This document shows positions 53,422-63,718 of a DNA stretch of 64,000 nucleotides, piece after piece. Origin of the DNA: Sporopachydermia quercuum. Taxonomy: Eukaryota > Ascomycota > Sporopachydermiomycetes > Sporopachydermiales > Sporopachydermiaceae. Every line of letters begins with the position of its first letter. Position 1 is the first letter of the stretch. Location: NCBI GenBank assembly GCA_001599295.1, contig BCGN01000006.1, positions 1 to 64,000 on the forward strand, read 5' to 3'. The translations under genes and the position numbers were made by a program. A model generated the notes under the pieces. That model searched no databases and was not told the DNA's origin. It was given only the letters and a program-made list of their open reading frames with translations.

Positions 53422-54242
53422 CTTAATCATGATTTTAGAATTGAAGCTATGGTTTTATTTTGAGTGTTTAATTTGGCTACAAGGTACAATTTATGTTTTT
53501 TATCGGCTATATGGTAATAATCCTTTGTAGATTCTCAATTAATAGATGCCAATTAAATTTCTACTACTCTTGCTATTCCTATTACTAATTATTTGTTTCA
53601 ATGCTTAAAAAGACAGCGTGATTGCTACCGAAGTCTCTTACAGCATTTTTTAACCGATATTACAGTAACATTACATGACTTCAGTTCACTCCCTTTGGTG
53701 AAAAAAGGAGTACAAAAGTAAATGAGCCAAACGAAAGGAAAGAACTGTCACCACACTCCTATATTATACAATTGATGTAAGATTTTAAAAGAAGAAAGAA
53801 TAAAAAACACTAAGTTCATATTAGAGTTCTTGATTCTTAAACATTATCTTGATAGTTTAAATTATGGGGTAAAGATGATATCTGGTTATCTATTCTGTGG
53901 AAACATTGACTTTTGATGAGAGTAGTTGGAATAATATAGTACCTCCACAAGCTACAGCTAATAGCTCGAAAGTATCAAAAACGAACAGAAACATAGTTAT
54001 CGTTGAATATTTTTCCAGCTTTCTCTTCCAATTTCCCTGACAAGAACTTAAAGTTTCAACTAATATGCACCTTCAGAATCACCCCAACCTTAACCTAATA
54101 TCACTTTTTTCCTAAATCTATTGCTTTTGTCACATGATGCCTGCTTTCCTTTTATACAGAAACGAAAGCATTTCTCTACATCTTTCATTTATATTATGGA
54201 AACATTATTGCGACATTTATTTCACCAGAGGTCAATTGTGGT
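53422..54242. other. Intergenic region TGL4-GNT1
   Basis: 821 AT-rich bases between same-strand genes. The open frame starting at 54121 overlaps the GNT1 start in another frame and is not supported. Nothing else is recognised. Confidence 0.45.
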
Positions 54243-56060
54243 ATGCATAAACGATCATCCCCTATCGCTATCAGTATCATCATACTTGCGACAGTTAATG
54301 TATCACATATTATAATGATTATTTTGAGACCTCAAGGAAGCACTTTAGCATTCTATCTAACTATTGGATGCGCGACAGGCGTGTTATTGTTCTTGATCAC
54401 TACTTTAGTATCACTGAGAACGTCGTTGGAAGGATTCAACCCTATACATAAATATACAGAGAGTGCAATTCAATCAGTTGTAAATTTAGCTAAACCAAAG
54501 CCGGAGCCAAAGCCGGGGCCGGAACATGAAGAGGGCTCGGCAAGCTGGGAAAGTGAATTTGAAATAGATAACTCAAAAGATGACTACTCTGCTGATTCGC
54601 AAAAGTCATCCGGCAACAATGTTGGTGATAAAAACGCTCCATCTTCCGATCCAAAGGATTTATTTGATATCGGTGCAACGGTGAGATATATACCATGGGA
54701 AGTACTTAAAGGGCTTAAACTACATTATGACACTGATCCACAAAACAATAATAACTTCAATTGGTCAAGTGTGGCATATGTTCAATACGCTACGGATCTT
54801 ATTTACACCTGCAATGCTATAATGGCTTTACAAAAGCTATATGATAATAAGGCAAAGCCTGATTTGGTGCTCCTTTATGATGAAGCCATCCATTCAGGGA
54901 GCCCTGTGAAAAATAAGAATAAGGCCATGGAGCTAATTAGCAAAGCACAAGCCGAAAATCCCCGATTGAAGCTTCGGCCTATTAAGATGCAATACTGGGA
55001 CTCTGATGATTCGACTTGGGCCCAATCGTTCAATAAATTCGCTGCTATGTCTCTAGATGAGTATGACAGAGTTATGATTTTTGACTCTGATAGTATTATC
55101 ATTGGTGATAATAACCTCGATGACTTTTTCTTTGCTCCGAAAGCTACGATTGCCATGCCATTAGGCTACTGGTTGACTAGCTTTGATGATAATCCTGAAA
55201 AGGTTTCTCTCACAGATGATGAGTTACAAGGATATTCTTCTGAGGCCAGAACTAATGATTTTATTAATCCGTTACTAGAATCAATTGCTAAAAATAACGA
55301 TACCTCAATTGATACAATTAGCAATTCATTACTAGAAAAATTACCATCTCTTGACCCTAAAAGTCTAGATTCAATTGTATGGAATGATCAACTGATCCTT
55401 GTGAGCCCTTGCAAAGAGCTGTACAATAACCTAAAGAAATTGGTTGAAACTAGAAGTAAATCTGAGTACGACATGGACTTAATCAATCAGTATTTATCAC
55501 CATTGGTGCTGAAAGACAGAATCGAAAGACAAATTGAGGCTGGGAAAGCAGACATCATTCCTGAAGTTTTAGTGCTTCCATCTTTAGTTATATCAGGAGA
55601 GTTCAAAGCAGACGATCATAGTGAATTTCTAATAGATGCCCATCATTACGATAAACTGATTAATGGAAAGCTACCAAAATGTTCTAGCCTCCAAAAGGAG
55701 GGCCTGACTGATGTTTTGCCGTACTGGTGTGATTGGAATGCTACCGATGTGCTGAAAAATCATGGTTTAGTACATTTCAGTGATTACCCTGTGCCTAAGC
55801 CTTGGTTTCATTGGATAGAAGGATCAGAGTATTTCGATAAGATACCAGTGTGCTCAGACGGTGATAAAGCTGTTAATTCACCAGATGGTGCGATATATGT
55901 ACAGGCTGGACCACCTTCTGAGTCGTCCGAACCTGAACTACCAACTCTAGAAACTAGAGAAGTTGTTATAGAAGATTGTGAGGCCGCTATAATATGGCAG
56001 AATTTATATAAGCAGTTTGCCACTAGAAAACAAAACATATGTGGTATGGACTTGTTGTAG
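54243..56060 (+). CDS. GNT1: GT8-like Golgi N-acetylglucosaminyltransferase (Gnt1 type)
   Basis: The 605-residue protein resembles yeast Gnt1 (491), the Golgi enzyme that adds GlcNAc to mannan chains. Two hydrophobic segments (about 6-28 and 34-56) open the protein, where Gnt1 has one anchor; an acidic, Pro/Ser-rich stem follows (85-135). The catalytic region carries FAAMSLDEYDRVMIFDSDS with the DxD motif Asp281-Ser-Asp283, then IAMPLGYW, SIVWNDQLILVSP, and GLVHFSDYPVPKPW, which is the usual C-terminal nucleotide-sugar-fold signature. The KPKPEPKPGPE repeat near residue 80 is encoded by GC-rich imperfect triplets. The start is the first ATG in frame, but the 5' end is the least certain part of the model. 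Specificity is inferred from family. Confidence 0.85.
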   Translation: MHKRSSPIAISIIILATVNVSHIIMIILRPQGSTLAFYLTIGCATGVLLFLITTLVSLRTSLEGFNPIHKYTESAIQSVVNLAKPKPEPKPGPEHEEGSASWESEFEIDNSKDDYSADSQKSSGNNVGDKNAPSSDPKDLFDIGATVRYIPWEVLKGLKLHYDTDPQNNNNFNWSSVAYVQYATDLIYTCNAIMALQKLYDNKAKPDLVLLYDEAIHSGSPVKNKNKAMELISKAQAENPRLKLRPIKMQYWDSDDSTWAQSFNKFAAMSLDEYDRVMIFDSDSIIIGDNNLDDFFFAPKATIAMPLGYWLTSFDDNPEKVSLTDDELQGYSSEARTNDFINPLLESIAKNNDTSIDTISNSLLEKLPSLDPKSLDSIVWNDQLILVSPCKELYNNLKKLVETRSKSEYDMDLINQYLSPLVLKDRIERQIEAGKADIIPEVLVLPSLVISGEFKADDHSEFLIDAHHYDKLINGKLPKCSSLQKEGLTDVLPYWCDWNATDVLKNHGLVHFSDYPVPKPWFHWIEGSEYFDKIPVCSDGDKAVNSPDGAIYVQAGPPSESSEPELPTLETREVVIEDCEAAIIWQNLYKQFATRKQNICGMDLL

Positions 56061-57761
56061 AGAGTATTGGAAGTTGGAAATTATAGTAAACAAATGGTGG
56101 TGACATGTGTTTTCTCATTATTTGTTTACTTATATAACTAATTATGTATGAGGAAACACCTGGCTGAACTGAGTGACGAAAATAAACCTCGAAGTAGTGT
56201 TATAGGGTTTGTTAAATTCTAGAAGCCCGCCGGGAGGTCCANAAGGAAGATCATCACTTTATTGGCCTGTGCGAAAGAGAAACAGGGACAGCGTAGAGAT
56301 TGGTCATTATGTAGACTCACATCACCTCTTACTCATTCTTCTTTGGAGTGCGGGTGGAATGTACTTCAGATGTAGTTCATTTACTATTATTCAACAGTAT
56401 GTACCTTTCCAATACCGAGCTAGAACTTCTTCTTTCTATCCATACTAGTAAAGCAACTATCAGGTAGATTCTTTCTACTTTTACGGAGAATGAGTGGTTT
56501 TTCATTCTCACAGCTTTTCACATGCTATACCAATACAGATAAAGTTTACATACCGAACAACCTCCCATCTCATCTATCTTGATGCATCCTCGTATTTCTT
56601 CTTATCTTGTGAATACCCACATCATTTTCTTAGCCTCTTTCAGCCTTCAGAAAAGTTTGAGCACGTGCAATTACAAGATTCAACAATAAGGAGAAAGTGG
56701 CGTGGATATTAGCCGTTTCCTCCAATATGCCTCAAGAAAGAAAAGGTTCGAACTTATAATTGGAAATGTGTGGCTTATTTGATGAGTAACTAGTTTTATG
56801 ACTGATTGCAATACGGATTTGCTTAAGTACAAGTTGATAATAGTTTGGGCAGCGTGAAAGAAGAGCTTCTGGACGAAGAGTATCTGAAGATGGGGAGGCT
56901 ATTGCACGTTGTTAGAGCGATATTCTGGAACAAAATGTTTAGTCGGAAGAATAGTGAAACAGGAGCATCTATAATATATGAAATATATGTTTTTAGAGCA
57001 GTGAATNCTTCCCGTCTCTATGCTTTATTCAATCAACTTCATAATATTCACTCAGTCTTAACAGTTCCTACCGTACAGCTTGAACAGTTTGCTGCACCAT
57101 TAATTTCAACATCAAGGAATGGAACTTGTTAAAATAAATTCTATGAACAAGGAAAAGGAAGCAAATATTACTATCATTCCAGTAGTATATTAATTTCCTC
57201 AATCTATATAAGAAGTGAAGAAGTTGTAATCTTTGTTCTAATGGTTCATCCAGCACAACTCTTCGTTTCCCATTTCTAACTCTGAGCCACCATTTGTAAA
57301 CGATTTCCACTTCTAATATCAAGGAAAGTATTTTTTTTGTGGCTCATTTGTACATAAGGTTTAACAAGTTATATTTCCATAGCGAATGATTTTCAGTCTT
57401 CCGTACATTTACTCACAGTTTCGGGAGAAAATTTTTATTATGGTGAGAATGTGTCAAAAATGTCAATGACTCAACAAAGCTTCGGGTTATCTTCTTCTTC
57501 CAACGTTTATCTGATCGTGAATGATATAAATATGATAAGTTGTTTAGTCAAGTAGAATCAATTGAAGTGCTAGNATTCTACACAGATACTCGCTAAGACA
57601 TCAATACACACTCCTTATAAGTAGTTCAAGATTCATCTAACTGGATATTTCAACTAAGTCATCAAGGATCACAGTCATCAATATTTATTGTAAAGTAAGC
57701 GATAACGTCTACAATAGAGAATTGCTATCATCAAGCAAATATAAACATCAAATAGAATAAA
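56061..57761. other. 1.7-kb intergenic region, no gene recognised
   Basis: Sequence between GNT1 and SER3, same strand. Short frames at 56209-56448, 56494-56712, 56845-57132 (+) and 57068-57322 (-, TTG only) do not look like protein. The 400 bases before 57762 are the likely SER3 promoter. Confidence 0.45.
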
Positions 57762-59192
57762 ATGGCTTCTCCGCGACAAATAGAACAGATTTCAAAGGAC
57801 TTGAACAGTGCTATTCTTTCCACTTCTCCAAATGCAGTTTCAACCTCACCAATCGCATCATTATTAGGTAATCCTGGTTCTTTACCAAAAGCTAGAAGAT
57901 TATCTTACACCGGGACAAGAACTTCCAAAGCTCTTAAACCTTTCTCTACTGGTGATATCAAGATCTTATTATTGGAAAATGTGAATCAAACCGCCATAGA
58001 TATCTTGAAGGAGCAAGGTTATCAAGTTGAATTTCACAAGACTTCATTGCCAGATGACGAATTAATTGAAAAGATTCAAGATGTTCAAGTCATTGGTATT
58101 AGATCCAAGACCAGATTGAGTGAAAAGGTTTTGAAACATGCCAAGAACTTAATTGTTATTGGTTGTTTCTGTATTGGTACTAATCAAGTTGATTTAAACT
58201 ATGCTGCTAAACACGGTATTGCAGTTTTCAACTCTCCTTTCTCAAATTCCAGATCAGTTGCTGAATTGGTTATTGCTGAAATCATTACTTTAGCTCGTCA
58301 ACTAGGAGACAGATCCATCGAACTTCATTCTGGTACCTGGAATAAAGTCTCAGCTAAATGTTGGGAAGTTAGAGGTAAGACTTTAGGAATTATTGGATAT
58401 GGTCACATTGGTTCCCAATTGTCNGTTTTGGCGGAAGCAATGGGTATGAACGTGCTTTACTATGATGTTCTGATGATTATGGGTTTAGGTATGGCCAGAC
58501 AAGTTAAGACCTTACAAGATTTGTTGTCATTATCTGATTTTGTTACTTGTCACGTTCCTGAAACTCCGGAAACTAAATATTTGATCTCGACTCCTCAATT
58601 GGCTGCTATGAAGGACGGTGCTTACTTGATTAATGCTTCCAGAGGAACTGTTGTTGACATTCCAGCCTTGGTTGAATTCATGAAAAAAGGAAAGATTGCT
58701 GGTTGTGCATTAGACGTCTTCCCTCAAGAACCTGCCAAGAATGGTGTCGGTATTTTCAACAACGACATGAATGAGTGGGCCTCTGAACTCCAATCATTGA
58801 GGAATGTCATTCTTACTCCTCATATTGGTGGTTCTACCGAAGAAGCTCAATCTGCAATTGGTGTTGAAGTCGGTACTGCTTTAGTAAAATATATCAATGA
58901 AGGTTCTTCAATTGGTGCTGTCAACTTTCCTGAAGTTTCTCTGCGGGTTCCTAACTTCGATGTCGAAGGGCAAGTCAGAGTTTTATATGTCCATCAGAAT
59001 GTTCCTGGTGTTTTGAGAACTGTCAATGAGATTTTTGCTGATCACAACATTGAAAAGCAATTCTCAGATTCTGCTGGTGAAATTGCTTATCTTATGGCCG
59101 ATATTTCTGACGTCAATAGTGAAGATATCAAGTCTTTGTATGAGAAGCTTGAACAGACTCCTTTCAAGATTGTTACCAGATTACTTTATTAG
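57762..59192 (+). CDS. SER3: D-3-phosphoglycerate dehydrogenase
   Basis: The 476-residue enzyme makes 3-phosphohydroxypyruvate, the first step of serine synthesis from glycolysis, in the cytosol. Length and sequence match yeast Ser3/Ser33 (469). The substrate domain begins near residue 65 (IKILLLENVNQTAIDILKEQG). The NAD-binding signature GYGHIGSQ is near residue 213. Catalytic residues of the D-hydroxyacid dehydrogenase family sit in NASRGTVVD (Arg), ALDVFPQEP (Glu) and LTPHIGGSTEEAQ (His). An ACT-type regulatory domain ends the protein (VRVLYVHQNVPGVLRTVNEIF from about 408), the usual site for serine feedback. The N-terminal 60 residues are Ser/Pro-rich, as in the yeast enzyme. The N codon TCN is serine. 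SER3 and SER33 are paralogues in S. cerevisiae; this is their common counterpart. Confidence 0.96.
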   Translation: MASPRQIEQISKDLNSAILSTSPNAVSTSPIASLLGNPGSLPKARRLSYTGTRTSKALKPFSTGDIKILLLENVNQTAIDILKEQGYQVEFHKTSLPDDELIEKIQDVQVIGIRSKTRLSEKVLKHAKNLIVIGCFCIGTNQVDLNYAAKHGIAVFNSPFSNSRSVAELVIAEIITLARQLGDRSIELHSGTWNKVSAKCWEVRGKTLGIIGYGHIGSQLXVLAEAMGMNVLYYDVLMIMGLGMARQVKTLQDLLSLSDFVTCHVPETPETKYLISTPQLAAMKDGAYLINASRGTVVDIPALVEFMKKGKIAGCALDVFPQEPAKNGVGIFNNDMNEWASELQSLRNVILTPHIGGSTEEAQSAIGVEVGTALVKYINEGSSIGAVNFPEVSLRVPNFDVEGQVRVLYVHQNVPGVLRTVNEIFADHNIEKQFSDSAGEIAYLMADISDVNSEDIKSLYEKLEQTPFKIVTRLLY

Positions 59193-59797
59193 ATCGAATG
59201 AATGTTTCAACATATGTAATCATATCATTCAATAAGGAAATTAAAAGGTCAATTTCGTATATTAACATCGTTGGTCAAGTTCTTTGTTTAACACACTGAA
59301 TTAAGCATCATCAAACAAGAGACGGGATAAATAAATCACAAGATGAAGCAATCGTATCAGGTGATGTTTTTGAAACCTCTTTCCACTCATTCCTTGTAAT
59401 AATGTCTGCATTTTAGTGTAATGCTTTATGTTTCTTTCTTGTTTATCTGTTTCGTCTCTTAATTTTGTTTTGTTTTTCTCTTTCTTTTTTCATGTCTGGG
59501 TAAGGTTCATTCAACTGATAGAGTGTGTAAAGATTAATGTATATACGCAGTTAAATAATTCTGTATATCTCGTAGGACACCTTGGTTGTTGTTGGGGTTT
59601 TTGCTAAGAGTAGTTACTACATAAATGACAACAGTATCTTCAAAGAAAAGACTTGTTATTACTACGTATTCAGCTCGCCCTAGAATTGGTGGTTTCTTCG
59701 TTGTTACTATAAGCCTTCCCGCAATTATTGTATTTATCAATAGCCATTATCTTCCTTGAGGGCATTTACTGTTTATTATTCATCATTTTCATTTATA
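59193..59797. other. Convergent intergenic region SER3-F-box gene
   Basis: 605 bases with T-rich tracts around 59460-59495, fitting terminator regions of two converging genes. The minus frame 59534-59740 has no support. Confidence 0.5.
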
Positions 59798-61819
59798 TCA
59801 TAGCTCTATCTGATCAAACCTATCTTGAGGGCTTGTTTTCAGTATCTCCTCCTCAGAAAATGGATTGTCACATACTCTATTCCAAAGTCTTCTTCTTGGA
59901 TTAAACCATATTCGTTTGCTATACTTCTTCATAAATTTAGCTGGTGATAAAAGGATACCACAACAACCATCAATAATTAAATGATCAAGTTTATACTCAG
60001 TCTCAACGGGTGTTGTAGTTCCTCCACTTGAGCCTGTAATTCCTTCTAACAAAGCAAGTAATCCCTTGACAGTAATGGAATTGAATGACACATCCAAAAC
60101 TTTGAAATTGCAGGATCTTTCCTTTTCCTCCCTTAAAAACTTCAAATGATCACCTAATTCAATTAATGAATGGTCTCCTAAATGTCTTCCTAGAGGGATT
60201 GAAAGTTCTCTGAGATTAGGACATAATTTCAAAACTTCAACCAGGTCTAAATAGTCCGAAGATGATGCATCATCACCAGATATTGGCACCCAGCTACTAG
60301 GTTTATAACTTATGTGATCATTCCATCCAAGTCTTAGCACTTCTAAAGAAGGCCCAATAACAGTTAACATGTCCATTAAAACAAAGGTGTTGATCCCTGA
60401 ATACATCAAATCTAATACTTTTAAACCTTTTAAACAATCGAATCCTCCCCCTGTTCGTCTATTGATTTGTTCAACAGTACGACAATTATTTAGTAACCGG
60501 AAATTTGAGCTGATGTAACGTTTACGATCTCTAACAATAAGTGATCTTAATGATATATTACCAATATTCAATCCTTCTATTACGTTATGGAAATGTACTG
60601 AAGGGCATTGTTCCAAATGTAAGTGTGCTAAATGTGGTAATGTTTGTAACGACTGAGTAATTTCTCCTGAGTCAAATGCATTCATTTCGTAACCAATACA
60701 TTTGAATGACACTAGGTTAGGAACTCTTTCAATGATTTGTGATAATAGACGATCCATTATTCGTGTTCCTTGAATTGTCCCAACCCTTTTACCAAATTTA
60801 GGATCCACATTGACTGAAAGCTCTCTCAAGTTGAAGTTCTTCAATTTGATAAGTGTTTTTTCATCACTATCTGCATAAACACCATACGGTTCAAAAGTCT
60901 TGTTTTCTTCCTTATGGCACTCAAAATCATCACTGAGAAATTTTTGTCGAATGAACATATGAAGATATTTCAGATTGGGGAACATTGATGGTAGCAAAGG
61001 TAGTACATCCAATTCTGTTTCACAGTCCAAGTACAGATATGTTAACTCTGAGAACAGNTTATGATTCAAAACAATAGAGCGGAAATTATCAGCAGATATA
61101 TCGGTATAACGTTTGATGATGCTCCAATCCCTTTTGAAGAATAACTGTGACAGGGAAAGATGGTCATAATATTTTTTTTTAAAATCAACTAATGTGTTCA
61201 GTGCAGTTAAATTCTGCGAATTAAGAATAGTGATTCTAGTTATATGATATTTTTCAAGTTCTTCATTTTCATCCATAAATTGACTATCTTCATGATACCG
61301 TTCTCGATATGTAACGTCTCGTTTATCTTTTCTTGTTTCATCAACTTCCATTGTATTGTCATAAAAATACTCGCTTAATTCGTCAACTAACCCATTATAG
61401 TTGATCGTTGATTGACCATGTGCTGGTTCGATACTCCATCTTCTGGTGGTGTTCAAAAATGGTTTCACAAGCTTATTGATGTTGGTTTCATTGAAAGGTA
61501 ATTTATACTCTTCATTCTGACTATCAAATTCCAATTCACTGAAAATACCACTGGAATTGGAAATTAATAACCGCCAATACTTATCAACCATCATACATCT
61601 CAATCTATCATTGAAGGGAAGATAAGAGAATATCTGAACCACCAGCTCTATAGGTAAGGTTCTTAATGGGTCTTTAGCAGAAGTATCATTGTTTGACTTG
61701 ATAGGAATACTCAGTTTCCTCACTGGTGATGAAGCTCCCGATTGTGAACAGAACGACAGTGGGATCTTAGCACATTGGGCTTCAAGTTCTGACAGAATAC
61801 TTGCATTTGGCGTCGACAT
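59798..61819 (-). CDS. F-box protein with leucine-rich repeats
   Basis: The protein has 673 residues from the first ATG at 61819 (MSTPNASILSELEAQ); the frame is open five codons further to a TTG that I do not use. An F-box lies at about residues 53-95 (LRTLPIELVVQIFSYLPFNDR and on), the Skp1-binding part of SCF ubiquitin ligases. The remainder has irregular leucine-rich repeats in which LxxLxLxxC/N patterns recur (LTYLYLDCE, LRELSVNVD, LAHLHLEQCP, LKVLDLMYSG, LEVLRLGW, LRELSIPLG, FKVLDVSFN), typical of substrate-binding domains. The C-terminus ends in a basic/aromatic stretch (RIWFNPRRRLWNRV). I cannot assign it to a named yeast F-box protein with confidence, and the substrate is unknown. An upstream triple stress element (62701-62731) could control it. 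Confidence 0.85.
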   Translation of the reverse strand: MSTPNASILSELEAQCAKIPLSFCSQSGASSPVRKLSIPIKSNNDTSAKDPLRTLPIELVVQIFSYLPFNDRLRCMMVDKYWRLLISNSSGIFSELEFDSQNEEYKLPFNETNINKLVKPFLNTTRRWSIEPAHGQSTINYNGLVDELSEYFYDNTMEVDETRKDKRDVTYRERYHEDSQFMDENEELEKYHITRITILNSQNLTALNTLVDFKKKYYDHLSLSQLFFKRDWSIIKRYTDISADNFRSIVLNHXLFSELTYLYLDCETELDVLPLLPSMFPNLKYLHMFIRQKFLSDDFECHKEENKTFEPYGVYADSDEKTLIKLKNFNLRELSVNVDPKFGKRVGTIQGTRIMDRLLSQIIERVPNLVSFKCIGYEMNAFDSGEITQSLQTLPHLAHLHLEQCPSVHFHNVIEGLNIGNISLRSLIVRDRKRYISSNFRLLNNCRTVEQINRRTGGGFDCLKGLKVLDLMYSGINTFVLMDMLTVIGPSLEVLRLGWNDHISYKPSSWVPISGDDASSSDYLDLVEVLKLCPNLRELSIPLGRHLGDHSLIELGDHLKFLREEKERSCNFKVLDVSFNSITVKGLLALLEGITGSSGGTTTPVETEYKLDHLIIDGCCGILLSPAKFMKKYSKRIWFNPRRRLWNRVCDNPFSEEEILKTSPQDRFDQIEL

Positions 61820-63718
61820 TTTACCATACGACAATTCAATGCCTTGAAGACTAATCGTACTTGAACAAATGCCCTAGTTACTCTAACGATGTTCCACCTT
61901 AATACCTTATTGATTTAAGAGCTCTGGTATCCTTGTACTAGTTAACCGCTCTATTTTTCAACTGATAACAAATAGTAATATTCCTTCTCCCTTTATCAAC
62001 TGATTATTATTATAGAAGAAAAATGGAAAAGATATTATGTGATTCAATAAACNCCTCGAACTAATTATCGTACATTTCTTTCACAATAACAAACATGATG
62101 ATATCCTTCTGCAGTTTGCGGTTTGTACTAGTACATCAACCGTTGATGTTTGTTGTGTGTCTAGGTCTACTATTTACTAATTTTTATTTGTGATAAGACG
62201 GTATTGCCTAATTGGGGAAGTTCTAGCTTTGATAGATTAGTACAGTATGAGAATGACATTCATGATAATTATTGCGAAACAATTAGTGATTTCAACATGT
62301 TGTAGTGAGATAATATATTGATGCTAAGACGTAAATATAACGACTCAAAAGAAAGATTTGGATCAAACAGAGTAGAGAGTAAATAATACATATATGTTAT
62401 ATTATAGAAAGATTAGAAAAGGTTNTATGCGTTGATGCGTTGATGCGGCATTTTGTTGAATTTAGTTTGTAGCCTGGACTAATTTCATGCGATGTAATGT
62501 TAAGATATTCTTACTGATTACTAGCTGATGCATGCAAGAGAACTTGGAGAAGTAAGTAGAAGCAAAAATGGCATGGGATGATCTGTCTGAATGCTAAATG
62601 ATGTGAGGGATGATTGATGGACAACGTTTGGCTTTTAGAAGTACTGTTTTAGGATTGGTTCAGTTTGATCAATTCAGCTATGCTAACATCTCAAAAACGC
62701 CCCCTGAACCAGGGGTTACATCCTCACCCCTAAGTGGATTGTCATGATTGAAAATAGAGGTATTGATTNCATATGAATTGTGGTCACATATCAAATGGAT
62801 ATTCACTCACGCGTATTACTTTAGTTGATGCAATAGCTTTCTATAAATTATATACATAGGAACAAAGACAAAGATGACATACATGTTGCCCAACACAGTT
62901 GTTCTTTATCTCAAAGCAAAATGTAATCGCATAATTTAAAATTCTTCATTATCTTCACTTTCAGTATTTTCTCCTCTCAATAGACCATCGCTTTCTTAGC
63001 TTCAGTAGTAAAATATCATTCGTAGTTCGTATTACTTTGCTACTTCTGGCAAACATATTTTTGGTTGCACCTTTAAGGTTCGTGATGACTCACGAAATCG
63101 CTGTTAGAATAATTATCAAATCTGATCATGATGTGAATAGAAAAATAGCTCTACAAAGCATGTGTTATAGTTGGATTCAGATGATAATTATGACAACTAA
63201 TGAAAGAAGGGATTATAATGAGGAGAGATATTTGAGACTGCCGTCTATTTNTTTTTGTGTACTTTTTTTGTGCAAGGCTCCGGAAGGAATGATCTGGTTA
63301 TATCAGACTACTTCCTATGCTTGAGTACTCAGTGGAGGGTATATTGTCAAATCAAATTCAACAGCTAAGNCAGTAATCCTAGTTAGCTTTCTTAGTCTTC
63401 TTGACGATAAGACGACAAGACTTGTTAGCTTCAAGCCTTTGGATCATTTAGGAATGAGTAGATTCATGGTTTGTTGAAAAGCTTCATCATTTTGTTTTCG
63501 TTNAGGCTATATTTTTATTTGCTTACATATGAATTGAAAACATAGATCAGTGTTTATTTAACGTTTGTTAAACACTGAGAATTTCTTATATAGGCAACTG
63601 AAATAAACGCATGTCTATGCATATATATAATAACCTTAATCTATAACAACTATACTGAATGAAATACAATTCTAGTATATTCAAAGNACAACCATAACAA
63701 AAGCAAAATAAGAACCGT
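61820..63718. other. Intergenic region with a stress-element cluster
   Basis: 1.9 kb between two minus-strand genes. It includes three CCCCT/AGGGG stress elements within 31 bases (listed separately), an ACGCGT at about 62811, and unsupported short frames, the longest at 63037-63324 (+). Confidence 0.5.
62701..62731. promoter_or_regulatory. Three clustered stress-response elements (CCCCT)
   Basis: CCCCT at 62701-62705, AGGGG at 62711-62715 and CCCCT at 62727-62731. CCCCT is the core site of the Msn2/Msn4 general stress factors in yeasts. The first two also form a CCCCTG/CAGGGG hairpin. The cluster is 880-910 bases upstream of the minus-strand F-box gene, and G/C-only pentamers of this type are rare in such AT-rich DNA. 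The link to stress and to that gene is inference. Confidence 0.45.
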
